Shown here one piece after another: positions 1 through 6,081 of a stretch of 7,657 nt of DNA. Numbering within the stretch: position 1 is the stretch's first letter; every line of letters starts with the position of its first letter. Position numbers and translations under genes: made by a program. The stretch covers positions 1 through 7,657 of the forward strand of contig QIGA01000095.1 of assembly GCA_003229915.1 (NCBI GenBank), given 5' to 3'. Source of the DNA: Chloroflexota bacterium. Lineage in GTDB: Bacteria > Chloroflexota > Dehalococcoidia > SZUA-161. The notes below the pieces were generated by a model. The model ran no database searches. It was not told the origin of the DNA and saw nothing but the letters and a program-made list of their open reading frames with translations.

Positions 1-314
1 ATAGCGAAAACCGGCATATCGTGCTCCATCACAAGGTAGGCGGCGGTATCGTCTTGGGTTGAGAGAGGGTTAGAGGCGCAGATGACAAGCTGTGCGCCTC
101 CTGCTTTCAGCGCAAGGGCCAGGTTGGCTGTCTCGGTGGTAACATGGAGGCAAGCAGAAATGCGGATTCCTTGGAGGGGCTTCTCCTTGGCAAATCTCTC
201 GCCGATCAGTCGCAACACTGGCATCTCGCGGGCTGCCCACTGGACACGTAGTCCACCTGCAGATGCCAATGAGGGGTCTTTGATATCGCTATCAACTGCC
301 GTTTTCTTGCTCAC
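1..314 (-). CDS. ahcY: S-adenosyl-L-homocysteine hydrolase, N-terminal part (runs off the window)
   Basis: Cytosolic enzyme that splits S-adenosylhomocysteine into adenosine and homocysteine, relieving product inhibition of SAM-dependent methyltransferases. About 104 residues are visible. Family signatures seen: DIKDPSLASAGG (residues 10-21), the QWAAREMPVL stretch (25-34), ISACLHVTTETANLA (52-66) and CASNPLSTQDDTAAYL (79-94), which lines the substrate site. The LHVTTETA and ASNPLSTQDD wording matches the shorter archaeal/Thermotoga-type enzymes (about 420 residues) rather than the proteobacterial type; this is from family knowledge. The NAD-binding domain lies beyond position 1. The start is GTG at 314, inside a GTGA overlap with the stop of the upstream PHP gene, and AAAGGAG at about 322-328 sits 7 nt before it. 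Translational coupling to the PHP gene is therefore likely. No SAH riboswitch-like element precedes it. Family assignment is secure; only the C-terminal part is unseen. Confidence 0.95.
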   Translation of the reverse strand, partial: MSKKTAVDSDIKDPSLASAGGLRVQWAAREMPVLRLIGERFAKEKPLQGIRISACLHVTTETANLALALKAGGAQLVICASNPLSTQDDTAAYLVMEHDMPVFA

Positions 315-1219
315 ACTAACGCTCCTTTGAATTTGCTGACTTTCCTTTCCACAAACTGGCTTGCAACCCAGTCGGGTATGTCAAGAGTGCCCATCAGCAT
401 CGGTTTTTGGTGACAGTCACTGCCTCCAGTCATGATCAGACCGTGCCTCTTGGCGAACTCAACGTAGTGCGCTGTGGTCCTTGAATCGTTTCTTGAGTGC
501 CAGCACTCAATACCGTCGACAAAATCCAGCATGTGGGATTCGATGATCCTCGTCTGTTTATCCAGATCGCGGGTCATGGATGCCAGAGATGTCCCGTTCG
601 GGTCATTGGGGTGGGAAAGCACCAGTAGACCGCCAGCATTCCTGGTCAGCCTCGATGCTTCAGCAATTGAAAGGGGATACTTGGGCACATCGCACTTTAC
701 CAGATATTTATCGAATGCTTCTTGATTGCTTTTGACAATCCCTTTCTCGACCAGGTAGTTCGCTATGTGGGGTCGGCCAAATACACCGTCCACAGTGTCC
801 TGTATATTCTGCAGATCCCACTCCGTGAATCTTTCTATACGTTCTTTGTCGAACTCAGCATTCAATTTCTCCAAGATTTGACGTGCTCTTGCCTCCCTAT
901 GCTCTTTTATGATTTGGAGCTTAGTCATCAGCTCTTGATTCTGGATGTCGTATTGGTAGCCCAGAAAATCCAGGGAAATAAGCTTGGTGCCGTTACCTTC
1001 AAGGGGATATTCGAACGTGATATTCAACTCCACGCCGTTTATATAAGACATCCCATACTCTTGGGCGATAGCGGTTGCTCTTTCCTGGCAGTCTATGGAA
1101 TCGTGGTCAGTTATCGAGATTAACTCGATATCCCTGTTTTTTGCTTCCTCGAAGACCTCTTCGAGCGACAGATTGCCATCGGAGCAGGTCTTGGTATGGA
1201 TGTGCAAATCTATTTTCAT
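311..1219 (-). CDS. PHP-domain metal-dependent phosphoesterase (TrpH/YciV-like)
   Basis: Predicted cytosolic phosphoesterase of 302 residues, close to the usual length of the YciV/TrpH (RNase AM, 3',5'-nucleotide bisphosphate phosphatase) group. The PHP metal-binding motifs are complete: H6-x-H8 near the N-terminus, D14, T37-D38-H39-D40, E64 in NGVEL, GRPHIA with H151, LSHP with H203, and the C-terminal GSDCH with D268 and H270. The FDKYL motif at 169-173 is also typical. Family members hydrolyse 3',5'-bisphosphonucleotides such as pAp, or trim RNA 5' ends; which applies here cannot be told. The start is ATG at 1219 with no strong Shine-Dalgarno, about 47 nt below a good promoter. The gene overlaps ahcY by GTGA, so it leads a two-gene operon with SAH hydrolase. 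A link to adenine-nucleotide by-product clearance is plausible but is inference from position only. Confidence 0.92.
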   Translation of the reverse strand: MKIDLHIHTKTCSDGNLSLEEVFEEAKNRDIELISITDHDSIDCQERATAIAQEYGMSYINGVELNITFEYPLEGNGTKLISLDFLGYQYDIQNQELMTKLQIIKEHREARARQILEKLNAEFDKERIERFTEWDLQNIQDTVDGVFGRPHIANYLVEKGIVKSNQEAFDKYLVKCDVPKYPLSIAEASRLTRNAGGLLVLSHPNDPNGTSLASMTRDLDKQTRIIESHMLDFVDGIECWHSRNDSRTTAHYVEFAKRHGLIMTGGSDCHQKPMLMGTLDIPDWVASQFVERKVSKFKGALV

Positions 1220-1272
1220 CTCAGCGCTGTTCTATGCCCGATAATACACCAGCACTCTGCCGCATAGTATTC

Positions 1273-1301
1273 AGTATCGACTATAAGGCGAACCATGTCA
1301 A
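1273..1301 (-). promoter_or_regulatory. Sigma-70-type promoter for the PHP-ahcY operon
   Basis: On the minus strand a perfect TTGACA -35 box (1301-1296) is followed after 17 nt by GATACT (1278-1273), which matches TATAAT at four of six positions. Transcription would start near 1266, giving a leader of about 47 nt to the PHP start codon. This is the best promoter match I found in the window and sits where the gene order needs one. It is a prediction from sequence alone. Confidence 0.7.
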
Positions 1302-1329
1302 GGATGGGTTCAACTGCTGGGAGCCATCC
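1302..1329. repeat. Inverted repeat directly upstream of the PHP-ahcY promoter
   Basis: The arms GGATGG (1302-1307) and CCATCC (1324-1329) are complementary and separated by 16 nt. Partial inner pairing (TTC with GGG/GGA-type wobble) could lengthen the stem. The repeat abuts the -35 box at 1296-1301, a usual place for an operator. With only six perfect pairs it could also be chance. Confidence 0.3.
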
Positions 1330-1546
1330 AGTTCAGCTTCGAGGTCGCACCTGATCATGTGCAATTGTACGTGCATAGAATTAAGGATTGATTACATACA
1401 CATAACGCTAAATTGCGGAGAGCTTACAAGTGGATTACAATGCATGCTTTAATACGGTTCATGGATATGAGCTCACGCGGCAATCAAACAACGTGGAGGT
1501 TGACAGCGCTAGTCTCAGTGCCGATAGCTCTGGCAGCGCAGGACTG

Positions 1547-1560
1547 ACCTCCCCAGAGGT
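1547..1560 (-). terminator. Weak hairpin after the last gene of the thiolase operon
   Basis: The arms ACCTC and GAGGT surround a four-base loop, 18 nt beyond the stop codon of the small basic protein gene. The stem is only 5 bp and no T-run follows in the minus-strand direction, so it does not meet the usual intrinsic terminator pattern. Listed because it is the only candidate at the operon end. Confidence 0.2.
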
Positions 1561-1577
1561 GAGAACGCTTGTCTCGG

Positions 1578-1679
1578 CTATCCGTCTTGCTGCGCTGACT
1601 TCTGCGCTTTTTTCCGCTCTTCCAGCTTCTTGCGTTTGCGGCGGTGCTTAAGCTGCGCCATTCGCTTACTTTTGTTCAC
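1578..1679 (-). CDS. Very small, highly basic protein (33 aa), last gene of the thiolase operon
   Basis: Not assigned to a family. The product is about 33 residues and starts MNKSKRMAQL. It then has a dense run of basic residues (HRRKRKKLEERKKAQKS) and ends QQDG; more than a third of residues are Lys, Arg or His. It looks like one charged helix, as in small ribosome- or nucleic-acid-associated proteins, but that role is inference. Evidence for translation: a strong Shine-Dalgarno AGGAAGG (1692-1686) lies 6 nt before the GTG at 1679 and covers part of the TAG stop of the DUF35 gene just upstream, so the two genes look translationally coupled. A GTG at 1685 is in frame but would sit directly on the Shine-Dalgarno, and ATG at 1661 is a further alternative without a good site. 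The stop is TAG at 1580-1578. Homologues in related genomes would settle whether it is real. Confidence 0.62.
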   Translation of the reverse strand: MNKSKRMAQLKHRRKRKKLEERKKAQKSAQQDG

Positions 1680-1685
1680 GTTCAC

Positions 1686-1692
1686 CCTTCCT
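1686..1692 (-). promoter_or_regulatory. Shine-Dalgarno of the small basic protein, overlapping the upstream stop codon
   Basis: AGGAAGG begins inside the TAG stop (1693-1691) of the DUF35 gene and ends 6 nt before the GTG at 1679. The overlap favours re-initiation by ribosomes finishing the upstream gene and selects 1679 over the other in-frame starts. Confidence 0.6.
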
Positions 1693-2095
1693 AGGTTTGT
1701 GGAGAGAAGGTTACGGCCACCATCTCTCCGGCTGAGAACTTATCGCCGGGGTGTATCTTATGTCCTAGCTTGACCCTTTTCCCGATAAGGTCCATAGTTG
1801 CCTCATCGGGATCGACGCCTACAATATTTCCCATCAGCCACGGCCCTTCGTCGAGTTCCGCCATGCCCACTATGTAGGGGGCTTCAAATCCCTCGGGTGG
1901 CACCTGTATGACGGTGAATGTCTGGATTTGGCCCCAGCCGCTGAGTTCGACTACCTCCAAATCCTCGCTGGCGCATTCCAGGCACACCTTTTTCGGGGGC
2001 ACGGTGTAAGCGCCGCATCTGTTGCATTTCAGACCCAGCAGCCTGTTTTCCTTGAGCGCCTCTGCGAACATTTTGGCGGTCAGTTTATATTCCAT
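1691..2095 (-). CDS. DUF35 protein: zinc ribbon plus OB-fold, partner of the adjacent thiolase (module 1)
   Basis: 134-residue protein of the OB-fold acyl-CoA-associated family (DUF35). The N-terminal helix (residues 5-20) leads into a rubredoxin-like zinc ribbon with C24-x2-C27 and C38-x2-C41. The OB-fold follows (about 45-131), with WGQIQTFTVIQVPPEGFEAPY, VGMAELDEGPWLMGNIVG and a late VKLGHKIHPGD strand region. In archaea a DUF35 protein bridges acetoacetyl-CoA thiolase and HMG-CoA synthase in a channelling complex. In steroid side-chain degradation a DUF35 domain (ChsH2) pairs with a thiolase-like aldolase. Here it follows its thiolase by 18 nt, so the same kind of partnership is inferred. 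The start is ATG at 2095, with GAGGG (2106-2102) 6 nt upstream. Like the module 2 DUF35 it keeps all four cysteines. The ligand is unknown. Confidence 0.92.
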   Translation of the reverse strand: MEYKLTAKMFAEALKENRLLGLKCNRCGAYTVPPKKVCLECASEDLEVVELSGWGQIQTFTVIQVPPEGFEAPYIVGMAELDEGPWLMGNIVGVDPDEATMDLIGKRVKLGHKIHPGDKFSAGEMVAVTFSPQT

Positions 2096-2113
2096 GTCCT
2101 ACCCTCGTGAAGG

Positions 2114-3277
2114 TCATATTCTGAATATCATATTGCAGACCATGCAAAGGTCTGCTCCAAGGGTGTCTGTCATCCCTGTCTTTGCGCCTTCGACCTGCCT
2201 CTCACCACATTCGCCTCTCAATTGCTTCGCTATCTCATAGACCTGAGCAGCGCCCGTAGCGCCTATGGGGTGTCCCCTTGCCTTGAGCCCGCCAGACGGA
2301 TTAATGGGTATTCTGCCGCCAATCTGGGTCTCACCTCTTTCTACCCCTTTGCACCCTTCACCATGGTCAAAGAAGCCGAGGTTTTCGGTGGCCACTATTT
2401 CCGCTATTGTGAAGCAGTCATGGAGTTCGCAGATATCTATGTCGTTGGGGCTGAGTCCCGCCATATCATAAGCCTGCTTCGCCGATGCTTGTCTCGCCTT
2501 GACCAGGGTGATGTCCTTTTGGTTGGGGAGTGGTGGCGCGGAGCACTGCCCCGCGCCGGCAAAGTAAACCGGCTTGTCGGTGAGTTTCTTCGCCTTCTCC
2601 GCCGATGCAATAATGATTGCTGCGGCTCCGTCGGAGAAGGGACAACAGTCGTATAGTTGCAGTGGATCGGCGACCATGATGCTTTTATATACATCCTGAA
2701 TGGTTATTTCCTTGCGAAAGTGGGCCTTGGGATGGAACGTGCCGTTATGGTGATTCTTGACTGCAACCATAGCCATCTGTTCCTTGAGCTGCTCAAGCGG
2801 AATGCCATATTTCTTGGCATAGAGATGCGCCATCATGGCGAAGATGCCGGGGAAGGTAATTCCGGTGGGGGCTTCATAACGACTATCGCTGCCCATGGCG
2901 AAGGTTCGCGTGGCATATGCTGTGCCCATTGCCAGCGCCTTTTCAGTACCTCCAGCGAGCACGATGTCATACGCTCCTGAGGCGACCCACATATAGGCGT
3001 CCCTGATCGCTACCGAGCCAGATGCACAGGCACCTTCAAACCTGGTAGTAGGGATATAGGGTACGCCGATATCAGCGGCGGCAAAAGCCGATAGAGTGAC
3101 TTGCCCCTCCTCAAATCCACAGAATACGTTGCCCAAGAACAACGCCTGCACGTCCTTGGGCTCAAGGTTTGATTCGGCAATGGCATCCATTGCGGCCTCA
3201 GAGAACAACTCGACATTGGTTTTCTCTGAAGGGCCGAATTGCGTCATGCCCACACCAACTACTGCTACTTCTCTCAT
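2114..3277 (-). CDS. SCP2-type thiolase family protein (module 1)
   Basis: 387-residue thiolase of the sterol-carrier-protein-x/archaeal acetyl-CoA acetyltransferase type, acting in the cytosol on acyl-CoA carbon-carbon bonds. The nucleophilic cysteine is C84 in EGACASG. The HDCF motif (286-289, with C288) replaces the NEAF motif of ordinary thiolases, and GHP has H336 within SGGLKARGHPIGATG. In SCP2-type enzymes the HDCF cysteine is proposed to do the work of the C-terminal CxG cysteine. The C-terminus here (DTLGADLCMVCNMIFRI) has C378 and C381 as a CxxC, unlike the GGT-C-VVH ending of module 2. Retention of C84 argues for a true thiolase or condensing enzyme rather than an Ltp2-like retro-aldolase, which lacks it. 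The start is ATG at 3277, with AGGAG (3288-3284) 6 nt upstream. The DUF35 partner follows after 18 nt. The substrate is unknown. Confidence 0.93.
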   Translation of the reverse strand: MREVAVVGVGMTQFGPSEKTNVELFSEAAMDAIAESNLEPKDVQALFLGNVFCGFEEGQVTLSAFAAADIGVPYIPTTRFEGACASGSVAIRDAYMWVASGAYDIVLAGGTEKALAMGTAYATRTFAMGSDSRYEAPTGITFPGIFAMMAHLYAKKYGIPLEQLKEQMAMVAVKNHHNGTFHPKAHFRKEITIQDVYKSIMVADPLQLYDCCPFSDGAAAIIIASAEKAKKLTDKPVYFAGAGQCSAPPLPNQKDITLVKARQASAKQAYDMAGLSPNDIDICELHDCFTIAEIVATENLGFFDHGEGCKGVERGETQIGGRIPINPSGGLKARGHPIGATGAAQVYEIAKQLRGECGERQVEGAKTGMTDTLGADLCMVCNMIFRI

Positions 3278-3307
3278 CTATCGCTCCTCGATACTTCTAG
3301 TAGCTGT

Positions 3308-3721
3308 TTACTGAGCTTTGAAGGCTACGTAGCATCCCTTGCCTTCCTCTTGCTCGGGAAACTCCGCAGTGAGAGGAGTCCCGACCTTGATAGTCTCCGG
3401 TTTCCTGGCATCAAGCCCACTAATTCGACCGCTTATCTTGGGCCCTTCGTCCAGTTCAACGATCCCCGCGACGTAGGGATTGTTTCTGTCATGGCCTTCC
3501 TCGATTGTACAGGTAGTGCCCACAGCGATGGCGGTGAAGGCAGCGAGTTTACCATTCCCTTTCATCTCCACCCATTCCATGTCGCTGCCATGGCATTTGG
3601 TACAGATAGGGTGGGGAGGCAAATATAAGGCCTGACATTTCTTGCACCTCGACGCCATGAGTTTCTTCTCAGTGAGAAACTGATAGAAGGAGGCGCTGTT
3701 GACTTCTCTTTCCTCTGCCAA
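3308..3721 (-). CDS. DUF35 protein: zinc ribbon plus OB-fold, partner of the adjacent thiolase (module 2)
   Basis: 137-residue paralogue of the module 1 DUF35 protein. The N-terminal helix with SFYQFLTEKKL (11-21) precedes a zinc ribbon with C26-x2-C29 and C40-x2-C43. The OB-fold runs from about 48, with GKLAAFTAIAVG, YVAGIVELDEGPKISGRISG and KVGTPLTAEF. Cysteine spacing is the same as in module 1, but the loop after the first OB strand differs (TTCTIEEGHDRNN) and has an extra cysteine. The start is TTG at 3721: no ATG is present there, and the strong AGGAGGT (3733-3727) is 5 nt away. That site is made from the last two arginine codons and stop of thiolase 2, so the pair is tightly coupled with a 3-nt gap. 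It probably forms a stable complex with thiolase 2; this is inferred from known thiolase/DUF35 complexes. Confidence 0.92.
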   Translation of the reverse strand: MAEEREVNSASFYQFLTEKKLMASRCKKCQALYLPPHPICTKCHGSDMEWVEMKGNGKLAAFTAIAVGTTCTIEEGHDRNNPYVAGIVELDEGPKISGRISGLDARKPETIKVGTPLTAEFPEQEEGKGCYVAFKAQ

Positions 3722-3724
3722 TGG

Positions 3725-4996
3725 TTACCTCCTCTGATAGATATGAACTACACATGTCCCGCCGGTGGCACCGACGTTATGAGTTAAAGCGAGGCGAATG
3801 TCTTTCCCCGGAACTTGTCTCGGGCCTGCTTCGCCTCTCATCTGATGCCATATCTCGACCGCCTGTCCTACGCCTGAGGCTCCTACTGGATGCCCTTTGG
3901 ATTTGAGCCCCCCGGAGGTGTTGATGGGTTTAGATCCATCGCGGGCTGTAAGCCCTTGCTCAGTTGCCTTATATCCCTCGCCATGCTTAAAGAATCCCAG
4001 GTCTTCGATTGCCACGAGTTCGGCGATGGTGAAACAGTCGTGGACCTCAGCGATTTGAATGTCTTCTGGTTGGACTCCGGCCATTTCGTAGGCTTGTTGG
4101 GCTGCGATTCTTGCCGCCGCGATCGAAGTCAAGTCATCCCTTTCGTGAAGGGCGTGATCGCTGCCCTGACCGGTGCCGACGATATAGAGCGGGTCATTGG
4201 AGAAGTTCTTGGCTATGTCCTCGGCGACAAGGAGTACGCAAGCGGCCCCATCGGTGATGGGTGAGCAGTCAAACAGTCTCATTGGCCAGGCGACCACGGG
4301 ATTGGCCTTGGGGTCTTTGAGGAAGTCGAGCTCGTCACTCCACTCGGGAACAGGTTCACCTTTTTGCTTCGCCTTTTCGATCCTGGAATTCATGAGGTCT
4401 CTGATGGATTTGTTGAACTGAGCTTTTGGATTCAAGGATCCGTTGTTGTGGTTCTTGATCCCCACTTTCATAAAGTGTTCCACGCTGGCACCGTGCCTTG
4501 CCATATAGGCGGTAGCCATTGCGGCATACAGCCCGGGGAAGGTAAAACCGCAAGCTCCCTCATAGACAGTGTCGCTGGCGGCGGCTAGTGTATCGGTTAC
4601 CCGCTCCGTGGGTAGGTTAGTCATTTTCTCGGTCCCGCCGACCAGGACAACATCGTAGAGCCCGGAGGCTATGGCGATAACGCCTTCCCTTATGGCAACG
4701 CCGCCACTGGCGCAGGCGTCCTCCAAGCGGGTGGCCGGCTTGGGAACCAATCCCACCCAGTCGGCCATAATCGGGGCAATGTGTCCTTGCCCTTCGAAAA
4801 GGTCGCTGGAGAAGTTACCTACATAGAGGGCTTCAATGTCTTCGGTATCCATGCCTTTGTCTACAGACCTGGTCATCGCGGTGAAGGCGTCGGCAAACAA
4901 ATCCCGGCTTGTCTTGTCGGGAAAAGCGCCGAATTTCGACATCCCAGCTCCCACAAGAGCCACTCCTCTCCCCAGTTTCCGTGCCCTCCGGCTCAT
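3725..4996 (-). CDS. SCP2-type thiolase family protein (module 2)
   Basis: 423-residue thiolase paralogous to module 1. Catalytic features: C95 in EDACASGG, the HDCF motif with H319 and C321, GHP with H369 within SGGLKSKGHPVGASG, and a C-terminal GATGGTCVVHIY with C415. Compared with module 1 it has an additional charged segment of roughly 25-30 residues around 202-232 (MNSRIEKAKQKGEPVPEW and following) between the KAQF motif and LFDCSPITDGAA, a loop region near the acyl-CoA site. The start was set at ATG 4996 because AAGGAGG (5007-5001) lies 4 nt before it and the product then begins just ahead of the family's usual GRGVALVGAGMSKFG. The open frame extends to 5158, but that part overlaps the previous gene and lacks thiolase-like sequence. 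The gap to the MetE-like gene is 41 nt. The substrate is not predictable from this sequence. Confidence 0.93.
   Translation of the reverse strand: MSRRARKLGRGVALVGAGMSKFGAFPDKTSRDLFADAFTAMTRSVDKGMDTEDIEALYVGNFSSDLFEGQGHIAPIMADWVGLVPKPATRLEDACASGGVAIREGVIAIASGLYDVVLVGGTEKMTNLPTERVTDTLAAASDTVYEGACGFTFPGLYAAMATAYMARHGASVEHFMKVGIKNHNNGSLNPKAQFNKSIRDLMNSRIEKAKQKGEPVPEWSDELDFLKDPKANPVVAWPMRLFDCSPITDGAACVLLVAEDIAKNFSNDPLYIVGTGQGSDHALHERDDLTSIAAARIAAQQAYEMAGVQPEDIQIAEVHDCFTIAELVAIEDLGFFKHGEGYKATEQGLTARDGSKPINTSGGLKSKGHPVGASGVGQAVEIWHQMRGEAGPRQVPGKDIRLALTHNVGATGGTCVVHIYQRR
3727..3733 (-). promoter_or_regulatory. Shine-Dalgarno made of the last codons of thiolase 2, selecting a TTG start
   Basis: AGGAGGT is formed by the final codons AGG AGG and the T of the TAA stop of thiolase 2, and lies 5 nt before TTG at 3721. 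It explains why a weak TTG start can be used and points to coupled, roughly balanced translation of the thiolase and its DUF35 partner. Confidence 0.65.
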
Positions 4997-5000
4997 GGTT

Positions 5001-5007
5001 CCTCCTT
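5001..5007 (-). promoter_or_regulatory. Shine-Dalgarno deciding the start of thiolase 2
   Basis: AAGGAGG lies 4 nt upstream of ATG at 4996. It supports the internal methionine as the real start rather than the longer frame opening at 5158. Confidence 0.65.
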
Positions 5008-5037
5008 GAAGATTCTCACGGCTTGCGCAACTCCCCC

Positions 5038-6081
5038 TCAGTTCTGCCCCCAATGCCGCTTCCTGAAGCCTGCTGAGACCTGAGCTGTCAGTTCCAAGGC
5101 TTTTGCCGCCCCCCAGGTGGAAAGCGAACTCAAACCACAGGCGGGGGTAATCATGCATTGGGATCGTATGGCATCGTGACTTAGGCCTTTCTTCGAGAGC
5201 AACTCCATCACGTTCTCCAGGCGGTCCAGGATGCTGGTTTCGGTTTCCTTGGCCAGAGCCTGCTCATCGTTGGGCACGATCCCCCAAGCGATGACACCTC
5301 CTTGGTTGAGGAAGCTCTTCACTTCAGGGGCGTACAGGCTGAGGGTCTCTCCATAGCTGTACGCATCAAAGCTCAGAATGTCGATCGAAGTTTGGAGTAT
5401 GACCGACCAGTCGGTGTTGCCACAGCAGTGAATGGCCTTGAGGCCGCTTAGCCCTCCCAGGGTCTCCTCCAGGAGGGTTATCACCTGCTCACGGGGCACG
5501 GAGATGAACGCGGAACCCAGAGAGGCAAGATATGGCTCATCGACGGAGATGATAGTATTGGGTACGATGGCGCTGAGTGTCTTTTCTTGCCATGCTGCCT
5601 TCAGCCTCAGGTGCTTGGCCAGGGCGTCGGCGAGTACGTCGTCGTAGAGCAGCGGACGCTGGTCCTGGTCGGTCACGGTCAGGCCAAAGCTTATGGGCCC
5701 GGTTACCTGCCCTTTGACCGTCTTCTGCGTGTCTTTGCCGACCACATCCAGGAAGGCGTGGAAGCCTTCTGCGTATTCGTGACCTATGGCGCTATGGTCT
5801 GTGTTATTCTCCAGATAAGCTGTGTAGAGCTGCTCCAGAGAATTGCTCAGGTCCTGTGAGCGGTTGACCCAGATGCGCTCCTCTTCCAGCATCACGCCTG
5901 GGAAACCCTCGCTGAACTGGACGTACATGTTCTCCAGAAAGGCCCTTTGGGGTAGTTGAGGCCAAACAGGGGCCTCGGGGAGGTGGGTCAGGACTAGAGA
6001 GCATGCTTCTTGAGGGTCTACATGTGGCATGCTACCTATTGCGGTACCCAGGCCGTTTGGCTCGAATTTCTTATTGCTCAT
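5038..6081 (-). CDS. UROD/MetE-family methyltransferase (MetE C-terminal-domain-like, no N-terminal half)
   Basis: 347-residue barrel protein of the cobalamin-independent methionine synthase/uroporphyrinogen decarboxylase superfamily. Motifs: GLGTAIGSMPH (10-20), WPQLPQRAFLENMYVQF (40-56), KGQVTGPISFGL (123-134), SVDEPYLA (179-186), zinc-site AIHCCGN with H218 and C220, and TPACGLSSLS with C315. H-x-C plus a late Cys is the zinc set that activates homocysteine or another thiol in MetE and in the MtaA/MtbA methyltransferases. Full MetE is more than twice as long and needs its N-terminal half for folate binding. Proteins limited to the C-terminal domain ('core MetE', known from archaea and Dehalococcoides) take the methyl group from a corrinoid carrier. 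Methionine synthesis here is inference. The start ATG at 6081 overlaps the mtnP stop as ATGA; AGGAAA (6096-6091) is 9 nt upstream. Coupling to mtnP supports a role in sulfur/methionine recycling. Confidence 0.82.
   Translation of the reverse strand: MSNKKFEPNGLGTAIGSMPHVDPQEACSLVLTHLPEAPVWPQLPQRAFLENMYVQFSEGFPGVMLEEERIWVNRSQDLSNSLEQLYTAYLENNTDHSAIGHEYAEGFHAFLDVVGKDTQKTVKGQVTGPISFGLTVTDQDQRPLLYDDVLADALAKHLRLKAAWQEKTLSAIVPNTIISVDEPYLASLGSAFISVPREQVITLLEETLGGLSGLKAIHCCGNTDWSVILQTSIDILSFDAYSYGETLSLYAPEVKSFLNQGGVIAWGIVPNDEQALAKETETSILDRLENVMELLSKKGLSHDAIRSQCMITPACGLSSLSTWGAAKALELTAQVSAGFRKRHWGQN

Larger units (their letters stand above)
1220..1577. other. Intergenic region without a recognisable gene
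   Basis: These 358 bases separate the end of the thiolase operon from the PHP-ahcY operon. Besides the promoter (1273-1301) and its adjoining inverted repeat there is a short hairpin at 1547-1560. I found no coding frame with family-like sequence, no tRNA-like fold and no riboswitch consensus on either strand. The stretch from about 1360 to 1490 is more AT-rich than the genes and holds no motif I recognise. Confidence 0.6.

Noticed and set aside
722..1123. 133-codon open frame on the plus strand
   Set aside because: Antisense to the PHP gene; no family-like sequence, and the PHP frame has all its metal-binding motifs.
1220..1272. SAM or SAH riboswitch in the leader of the PHP-ahcY operon
   Set aside because: The predicted leader is only about 47 nt and shows no conserved riboswitch core or multi-helix fold.
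1430..1651. 73-codon plus-strand frame, Ser/Ala-rich
   Set aside because: No Shine-Dalgarno, low-complexity composition, and it overlaps the better supported small basic gene on the other strand.
2437..2694. Arginine-rich minus-strand frame of 85 codons
   Set aside because: Out-of-frame reading of thiolase 1; the composition reflects GC-rich codons of that gene.
4997..5158. N-terminal extension of thiolase 2 (54 extra residues)
   Set aside because: It overlaps the 3' end of the MetE-like gene, has no thiolase-like sequence, and a strong Shine-Dalgarno stands before the internal ATG at 4996.
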